A stretch of 64,000 nucleotides of DNA from Harmothoe impar. Taxonomy: Eukaryota > Annelida > Polychaeta > Phyllodocida > Polynoidae. Positions 42,701-51,700 of this stretch are shown here, in pieces. A program made the translations under genes and the position numbers. The number at the start of each line of letters is the position of its first letter. Positions within the stretch are counted from its first letter, which is position 1. Under the pieces are notes generated by a model, which was not told the DNA's origin, did not search any database, and saw only the letters and a program-made list of their open reading frames with translations. The stretch lies in assembly GCA_947462335.1 (NCBI GenBank), contig OX381708.1:39001377-39065376 (forward strand), read 5' to 3'.

Positions 42701-45700
42701 CACATGGACGCTCAGAGCCCCAGTGGTGATGAGCTCAGTCAGACTCTGTCGGAACTACGAGTGGATCCGGCCGTGTCACCGATTCGGAAGTCTCCGTCAC
42801 CCGATGGTAGCGAGGACTCCGGAATGTTGCGAGGGATCGCCTACAGTGCAGTAGAATCGAACCCCTCCGAGTCGACTGGACATCTCTCTCGGATGTGCAG
42901 TCTAAGTATTTCGCCGAGCCTCAAGAAGACAGTTACTAGGAAACTGTCTATGGGAGGCGACAGCGACTCCGACACTGCACGTCCGAGGACGCGCGGTGGC
43001 AAGGGTGCTACCCGAGATCGGTCCCGGTCGGCCGATGGCAAGGTTAGTACCAAGGCTCTCAAACACGCAGGTGTTGGAAAGAAGCCTCTGGGGAAGGACG
43101 AGCCTAAAAAGCCCGATCCGAAGAAGTCTAGTACCCAGGGTACTAAGAAAGCGGATCCGAAGGTTGCCACTGCCACGGTAACCAAAGATTCGAAGACGGT
43201 CACTCCCAAGGCTCCGACTCCAAAGGTGCCAAAGGAACAAAAGAAAGCTGATCCGAAGCAATCAGCTAAAGATCTGAAGAAGAAGGGACAGACGTCCGGC
43301 AGCAGTCAGGCTGTCAAGACTCCGGTCCCTCCTAAGTCAAACATCCCGATCCCTAGCAAGGAGAAGGATGCTGGGAAAGCAGTTGGAACGTCAGCTGCTC
43401 CGACTTCAGCCGTGGATGTGTTGTCCTTCTCGCGAGGGTTGGATAACAGCTCTGCAGTGGCCGCTACGGCCGCAGCCATGGCTGGTACGTCCGGGCACGG
43501 GGGAGCTCGTCCGAAAACGACAACTCACCCATCCGACACTAGGACTGAGGAGGCTATGGATGCATCATCCGCAGCTGAAACGGTCCGAGTTGTGCAGGAG
43601 GTGCTGTCCGGCATCACCTTCCAGCTACCTGCTCCAGTGGGGCAAAGAAAAGAAGTCCCCGTTCGGGTGGAGACGCCTCCTCAAGGAGCAGCCCCCGTCC
43701 GAGTGGAGACTCCTCAACAGCAAACCGAGCCCCGTCTGGAGCCATCCACTATGGATACTTCTGATGAGGTCGGCAAGCTGGACCAAGCCGCAGGCGGTGG
43801 TCCGGGTGGATCGGGGGTACCAGTAATCCCCCCAGTCCAACATGAAGTATGGGATAAGGAGGACGCCGACGTCCCATCCCTGCTACGAGGAGCCATCATC
43901 GCACAGATGAGCAAGGATGAGATCAGGTCATTTGACTTGGTCCAGATGAGAACCTTCCGGGGGCTGGACATTCTGTCCGACCGGTTCCCGACCTGGTTCC
44001 CGGCCCACGTAACGGCTGCAATGGAAGGCTTCAAAGACCAAGCTGCTAACGCTCGCTTGGTTGCTGAAACGGAAGGGCGCCCCGAACTACTCGCGGCCCT
44101 TGAATACGACCTGCGAACCGCGGAAGAATTCAAGGTCGTGCATAGTCGGAAGGAGAAAAGGCGACATCTGACGCCAGCCATGAGGCTGGCCCGGAATATG
44201 GAGAAAAAGACTAACGAGTCTATTCTCAATGATACTCTGGAGGACGAGATTGTCCAACAGAGCACAGCTGCTACTAGAACTGCTGACACTAGTAAGATGG
44301 AGAAGGCCAGTCGTAGGCATCAATACCTACGAGAGACCATTCGGTTAACATCTCTGGACGCGGGTCAGTCCCCGGAAGAGGTGGATGTAGTTCTGAAGGG
44401 ATTGGACAAAAACACAATCGCCGACAACGAACTGCAGCTATTGGTCCGGAATGCCCTCCGAGCCAATGCCGCTAGTGGGTTTCAGTTCTTTAAACCCATG
44501 TGTATAAATGACTGTATTAAAGATAAGCGGTCATCCAAGCTTCCGGAGGAGGTGGGGCCCGACGGTCTCTCCGACGACGAAGAATGGATCAAAACTGATC
44601 CTTTAGGCAAGTCGGTACAGCTGTACCACTTCGAATTGCTGGAGAAGGTCCGGACTGGTAGCACTAAATACCATTCGCTCCTTCAGAAGGCAAAATTGGC
44701 ATGGGCAATGTCTAGATGGCATTCATTTAGTAAGTGCCCATTCAAAGCTTGTCAGGACATCGACGAGACCCTGGAGAAACCCCGAACTTGGCCTACCAAG
44801 GTTCGGTATGCCAGACATCTTACCCGCTTTCATGTACGTCATCTCATGCGATATGACTGCCTGAGTGTGGGTTCGAAGGGCAGCAAGGGTTGTCCGAATG
44901 GGGGTCTGTTCTACACCAGAGCAGATATCATTCGACACCTTGCCAAGTTCCATGGCTTGGCTATGGAGACCGCAGCGGAACGAATTCAGGCCGCTCACGC
45001 AGAAGTCTACTCCCATTTCGGGACCACGGTAGACAAGAATGACAACCTCGAGGTGGATTTTGGCACCAACGAGAAAGGGAAGGTGCGGGTATTCTACAAG
45101 GTAAACCCGGACCGCACGTATCTCCATGTACCGGAGGGCGAACTCTACGATGAATTCGAAGAGTATCAGCAGCGTACCAGTACGCGGAAGCGGCGAGCTC
45201 CGAGAAAATCCGACGGATCCTCGGAGCCCACCGACCCGAAGAAACAGAAAACGGACGAAAGGCAGTCCGTTATGGAGAAGGCAGATCCGGGGTACCAAGG
45301 ACCGGCATTTACCTCTCGCAAGACTGACTGGAAGTCGGGCCCCCAGGGCAAGCCACCTCGGCCAAGCCCGGAGGATCCGAACTCCAGTACGGGAGGGGCG
45401 TTGTTGACGAATTCCCCAATATAGATTTGGTTCCGGGAGCAGAGTCACAGACTCTCACCCAGACGGGGAAGACCAAGGCTTCGGTGAAGCAAAAGCCGAA
45501 GCCCACACAGACTCCGGATCCCCCTCAGGAGGCTCCGGAGGGGCACCATGTCTTACGACTACGGGGCCCGCCCTCGTTTCCTCCCGCCGACTTCAAGTCC
45601 TACGAAGCCGGACAGGAGGCCATGAATCGGTGGCAGGATAACTTCCACCGATTGCTTACTGGCTTAAGTCAGGAGGTGGCGATGTTGTCGCTGGACACAG

Positions 45701-48700
45701 TGCATCATCTCCACCGGAGTGAAGTCGCTACTCAGAAAGCAGCGGCCATGGAGTCGGTTCAGGAGGAGCGTGAAAATGCTCGGACTGAGCGAGTTGCTGC
45801 TAAATCCGAAAGGAAAAAGCAGAAGCTGGCAGTCAAGAACGCCGAGGAAAAACTGGACCACGAACGTCGGAGGTTCAGAGACTGTTTCGCGCACGAGATG
45901 CACGAATGGGATGGGACTCGTGCTCAAATCGAGCTCTGGCTCCAGGAGCTGACTCTGGCGGAAGCTGAGTCAGACTCTGATGAGGAGGAGGCTGCGGCCC
46001 AGTCGAGTCCTAAAGACGACTCGGAGTCCGGATAGGATTATCCTATCTTAGGACCCGATCAAGAAGAAGGGGGGGTATTTTAAATATACCAACCCTACAT
46101 GTGAAAAACACTCTATTATAGGGTGTTCAAGGATCCGGACGAGAAGAAGCGGCAGGCTGGCTACGCAAGGGGTCAGTCTGCCAAGCAGAACGGACGGAGG
46201 AGGACGAGGAGATCCGGAGAGAAACCCAACGCTCGGGACAGGAGTACACTACCACCAGGGATCTGATACGAGATGTTTTTTTATAAGCTATATATATCAG
46301 GACCGAGTGCTCCTAATTATAAGTCCGAAGATCGCCTGGAGGCAGGACTTGGAATTTTTTTTTATATATACTACTATAAGCTCCCGAGCATGAGCTATGA
46401 ACTTTCTCGTTCCGGTTAGTAGGAGCTGAATGAAGTAGGTTCTGAAAGCCGGGCGGAATGCATCATCAACAACAGAGGATCCGGATCATCGCTATAAAAT
46501 CACGTATGATATCTTTTGTAATAATACTTTAATATGTTTCTAAAAACCTTAAGAGAAGTGATAGTGTTTATCACTTATAAAGTATTATTCATTACGAGTG
46601 TAATTAGCTCGGGGTCTTGAAGGGACGAAATTTTTTACTGTGATATTGTACTTTTTCAAGTGTTGTGTATACTATATGTATAGATTAACTCCATCTATCC
46701 TAGGGAATGGGGCGTAATGTTAATTACGATCTATATGTGTAGATATGTGTGTAATTAATACCTTTTTGTGTTCAACAGTAACGTCATATTGTTTGTAAGG
46801 TATAACTTTAATAAACCCCTAAGGTGGTATTTATAAGATAATGCCAGTCCGAAGTGTTTTCGGACTATAACCTTAATTATTTACCTCCCGGTTATTATCT
46901 GGTAGGGGGTAGTGTAGGGGCTAGGGTTATACGGGGTTATTATATGACGAGTGCTGTTGGATGCTGTGTTGCGAGCTCAGTCCGAACCCTTCAGTCCGAC
47001 GGTAGGTGGCGACACCTACTCCGGGCTTGGGGTATGGACAGAGGTCGCTATAGGCTTCCGGTCTGCGTGTGCGCGCGCAGGCTGGCTGCCTATATATACC
47101 CGGCATCTGACGGTACTCGTCGGTTACTCTGAGCCACGCTGGTGAAGAGACCCCGTGATCATATCGGCTGCTTAGCCTACTGACCCGTTCCGAACTCTAT
47201 AGGGAGTTCGCACACTTAGTGACTGCTTGTTTAGGTTTACCTGAATAAACCTGATATTGCAACCTGTAACACTTGATCCGAACTGTGTCGACTTTGTTCT
47301 TTAATTGATACTCTACCAATATCATAAAGATACGAAAGATCGTTTATTACAATAGTTTAAGATAGGATCAAGATAGGCTAAGATAAGATTGCGCTCAGTA
47401 CGTTTGAGGAGTACTAATTTTAAGACAATTAAGACAATCTTAATTCTGTGTTAAGATTGCGCTGTTAATTAACGTTTGTCCGCGCACCTAGGAGAGCTAT
47501 CCCGGGCGTCCATGACTGACGCCAATATATTGCACACAAAAGTTGTGGCTGTTCTATATTTAACCATACTTCTAGTGATTAGGCTGCCCAGTGGACCGCA
47601 TTGATATACAACAATGTATGTAGTACACGTATATAAATACGATCGTGTCTCTTTGTCTTTCCACCAAACTGTTGTATAAAGTTTATATACAGGTAGCTGC
47701 ACAGTGATGTGCTGGGGGGGGGGGGGGGTGGGGGGGTAGGGATCAAACACAAGAAGTGCCACGTGCCTACTGCTTGCTGAATTCAGAGCTTGAGAAATTT
47801 GAGTGGTTTTCCACAGCTAGATAGCGTCTTAAATTTCTGGATTCAGGTATTCTGTATTCCTGAAGGGCACCAAGGAACATGTGCTTCTGGACAGGTTGGG
47901 GGGGGGGCGGTTAGATTAGGGTGTTCAGAAATAAAATACCATGCACAAGTGCAACATGTTGTGTTAAACCCTTGCTAGCCCTGCATTAAGAAGTGGAGTA
48001 TGGCGGGCAGCCATGACAATAGGACCAAGATCAGTCAGCGACCTGGGATAAACTTTCCTACATATTTTCTGGTGTTTACTGGCTATCATATATGGCCAGG
48101 CCATATAACCAAAAAGCAAAGAATGCAAAGTGGTCCTTAGGCCAAATAAAATAAAAGGTGTGTTTCAGGTTACCCGACCCTACCTAGCAAAACAGGGCCG
48201 ACCCTAGAAATTTTTATGCAATTTTGAAAAAAATATTTATATTTTAGGTCATTTTGGGGCTTTTCAAGGCGGTTGCAGGTGAGTCGGCATTGAAGTCTGC
48301 GAGTCGATTTCTGGGTACTTTTCAGGCCAAAGTAAAAAAAAAAAAATAAATAAAAAAAAAAAAAAAATCCGACCTACCTTCCCTAGATATTCAGACCATG
48401 TACCCTAGATATTCAGGCCATCGATTGATTTGATTTGATTTGAAATCACTGTGATACATACTGAGGTACGATTAGGCTAACAGAGGCTGTGACTTAACCG
48501 GCTGGATATTAACATCGACCCCCACACTCTGTGGCCGGTTATACAATGATTATTCCTAAGCTTAAGACAGATCATTGATTTCCAACATGTATGTGGAAGA
48601 AGTGTTCTTGCGTGTTGCATCCATTAAAGAGAAGCACAGAGCCATTATTTAGAAAAGAGAATATATAGATGTCTCAGTATACTAAAGTATATGGGCAGAT

Positions 48701-51700
48701 GTTATTGTCCTGAGAGGTCATGTCTTTTTACCTGGGTACATGGCCCCATGTGAACTGTACCCTAGGGACTGGGGTAAGGTGATATACATGGATCATTGAC
48801 CATGTGACTCCTGTGAGTCCTCTGTTACATCGATACAGGAACATGTAGGTTGTAGTGAGGGATGTGAAAGGTGAATGCGTGAATGCGTGTACATGTGTGT
48901 GCGTGTGCATGTGTGTGCATGGATGCGTGCATGCATGAGGTGCACATGTATATGCTTGCATGCATGCTTATGACCATGTATGTGTACACACGGTATGTAC
49001 GCAGATGGAGACTGGTAACATGTTTGACCTGGGGTGCTTCAGCATGTTGATGTGTTCGTATACATGTGCCAGTGATTTCTTCACATTGGATGCTGTGGTC
49101 TGTCTCTGGCGGTAGATTTGATCGTGGCTCAAGTCGACAAGCAGCAATAAAATCTCCATCTTCATTAATTTCATAGATTCAATCACAAAAACGAACGAAA
49201 AGCTTGTAGATTGCGAAAGTCGGTATTACTTAGAAAGGCCCCCGGGTGCTAAACTACTCAACCATTAAGATAGTTAAGGTCAGTACACTGACCTAAGAAC
49301 CAATGTTCTCTGTAAAGGTTAACCTACCATGACCTCAGGGCATGTAAACATAACCATGACAGCCTGACTGGTGCCCTTGTTATACTACACCATACCACTT
49401 ATGGTGTGTATGAGTGCCTCACCATGCATGGGTGCATCACCATGCGTGCATAAGTGCATCGCCATGCATGCATTAGTGCATCACCATGCATACATGTATG
49501 CAGTACCATGCATGCATGAATGCATAACCATGCATGCATGAGTGCATCATAATGCATGCATGGGTGCATCACCTGTACTACCTATATCATATGAACACCT
49601 AAACCTGTACTACCGTATTGTCGCATATACGTGCCGGGTTTTGAATAGGAGCCTCCCTTGAATAAGAGCTGGGGGTAATAGGGATTTGAAATCAATAGGT
49701 GCCCGGCCTTGAATAGGTGCCTGGAGATATCCTTTGATGCACACATATGATTCAGTATAGTTTGCTTCGGTGTTAAGTGTGTGGGAATATGGTAAAATGC
49801 TGCATACCCTGGGTGTTTGAAGGCGTTTTAGCAGGAGGAAGCTTAAATGGCTGGACTATAAGCATGTTTAAAGGGCAATATAGTGGCTCTTTGGCAAAAT
49901 TCTCCAGGCTCAGGGTGTATGAAATAATAGCTGCCGGACCTTGAATAACTGCCTCCATTGATTAGGAGCCGGGGGTAGAAGGGTATCTCAATAAATAGCT
50001 GCCCGGGCACCTATATGCGACGATACAGTATATCATACGAGGGGTCAATGGTGTCGGCCCTTATAGAAACTCTGCAAGTGTGTTCAAGGGATCTCTATGG
50101 TATAGGTAGCGAACGAATCTAGTATTGTTCTAGTGGTCTATGCCCACAGTGTGTTTTCAATGGGTGCCTTACCCTGCTATTTGGCCTTACAGAATCCTGT
50201 TCCCCCTGATATTGTCTGAAGCGAGAATCGCTCGGACAATAATGAGTGCATAACCATGCCAGCATTTCTGTAAGAATTGTATGTATGGGTATTTGTGTCT
50301 TGTATAGGGTCAGCAGGGTGCATGTTCTATTTGTGTTTTTCACATGTCTAGCCGGGGCAAGCAGCAGTCGTCCCACATCAACCCCCCTCCCCCCTCCATC
50401 CCCTGGGGACCACTGCTGTCCAGCACTTCCTCTCGTTCCCAAATTCTTCCGAAGGAAGGCTCTGGGGACAGCCAGTATGACCTTAAACTTGGATTTTGCT
50501 GGGTTTAGGCAGTCCCTGTAGTTAGCTTGGAACCAGCAAACTGGAACCAGAAATGGAACCAGAAAGTATGATGCGAAATACAGGTAAAACTACCATCATA
50601 CATTCTGGTTCCTGTCCACTGGTTCCGAGCTACCAGCAGGGATTGCCCAAACCCAGCAAAATCCCAAGTTTAAGGTCATACTGGCTGTCACCAGAACCTT
50701 CCTTCGGAAGGATTTGGGAACGAGAGTATCTAGCACTTCGCTAGGTCTGTCTGAGCCACGGACCCAGAGCTGCAAAAAGAAAAACACTGCCCCCGTTATC
50801 AATGGGTTGGCTATGCTGTACCATCACTGATACTTGACCAAAGACTTACACACACTGCATATAATGCACTGCAGTTTGTCAAGGTACAGAAAGGACAGAT
50901 TAAATATGAATCAGTATGAATCACTCAGTCCCTGAGTAATTCAACCATTGGTAAGAACAGACAGGGATCCGATCACAATAGATCTAAGGTAGCCGTTTGG
51001 TCGGTGCCAAATGGTTAATAAAGCATAGTTTACCTCCTTTGTCGAGGCCTCCTTTCACAGCCAAGCTGGGTACAAGCCTGTATACCCTGCAGAGTAATGC
51101 GTATTCCATCATAACGGAGACCAGATTCCAACCAGCCATGAAAAGCGCCCCTGCAAACCTGGACCCATACGTCATCACCTGGCCGACCAGCAGCGGTGAC
51201 ACCACCTTGCACGCCAGGTTTACTGAGCGTGTCACTGCATTCAAGTCTGAAATATAACATAGCCAAAATTCTAATTATGTTTTCAACAATCAAAAAGCAA
51301 TATGATTTTTTTTTAATCTACTGGTGATTGAGATACAGTGTCATGTAGGGACCATATGCAATCAACGTTTACTGAGTGATTCTCACTATATTACTCAATT
51401 GCGAAATCAATATTTTTAACTTAAATTATATTTTTTTGAAGGAAAAGGGTAACCAAACCTATAATGGTATGTGCCATGTCCATACTCACGGGCTAGTTTA
51501 TCGCTGTTCCCAGAGGCGACTTCAACAATCCAGTCCTTCTCAATGGCTATCTTATAGCCGCAGCTGGCAAGTACAGCCACGATGGCCATCGCCATAACCG
51601 CCGCCTCCAGTACATGATAACCAGCACCTTGCACTGAGGGACTGAGCATCAGGAGAGCTGCCACCCCCGCCGCGCTTAACGCGACAGACAGGTTCTGGAT

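Larger units (their letters stand above)
34648..47351 (+). mobile_element. Complete 12.7-kb Ty3/Gypsy retrotransposon with extra ORFs
   Basis: LTRs of 439 bp at both ends look identical by eye, and the 4-bp target ATAG is duplicated (34644-34647 and 47352-47355). Inside are a primer site, gag, a -1 frameshift signal, full pol, a 4.9-kb region with ORF3 and ORF4, and a purine tract. At 12.7 kb it is more than twice the usual Gypsy length. It lies antisense to ferroportin in intron 5. Intact frames and matching LTRs indicate a very recent insertion. Confidence 0.93.
34270..47526. mobile_element. Foldback element split by the large Gypsy
   Basis: Left arm (about 34270-34384) and right arm (about 47451-47526) are inverted copies sharing GATAGCTCTCC, GGACAAACGTTAA and CAGCGCAATCTTAA, with ATTGGYGTCAGTCA at the outer ends. 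The left arm has an extra roughly 47-bp partial duplication. Removing the Gypsy leaves a small (about 550 bp) palindromic element that was the Gypsy's landing site in intron 5. Confidence 0.65.

Noticed and set aside
42841..43261. Antisense frames of about 120 codons opposite ORF3
   Set aside because: Shadows of the GC-rich, codon-biased ORF3; no start context or domain.
42632..45424. Envelope protein in ORF3
   Set aside because: Position fits env, but there is no signal peptide, transmembrane segment or cysteine-rich ectodomain. The composition is basic and low complexity, with zinc-finger-like motifs.
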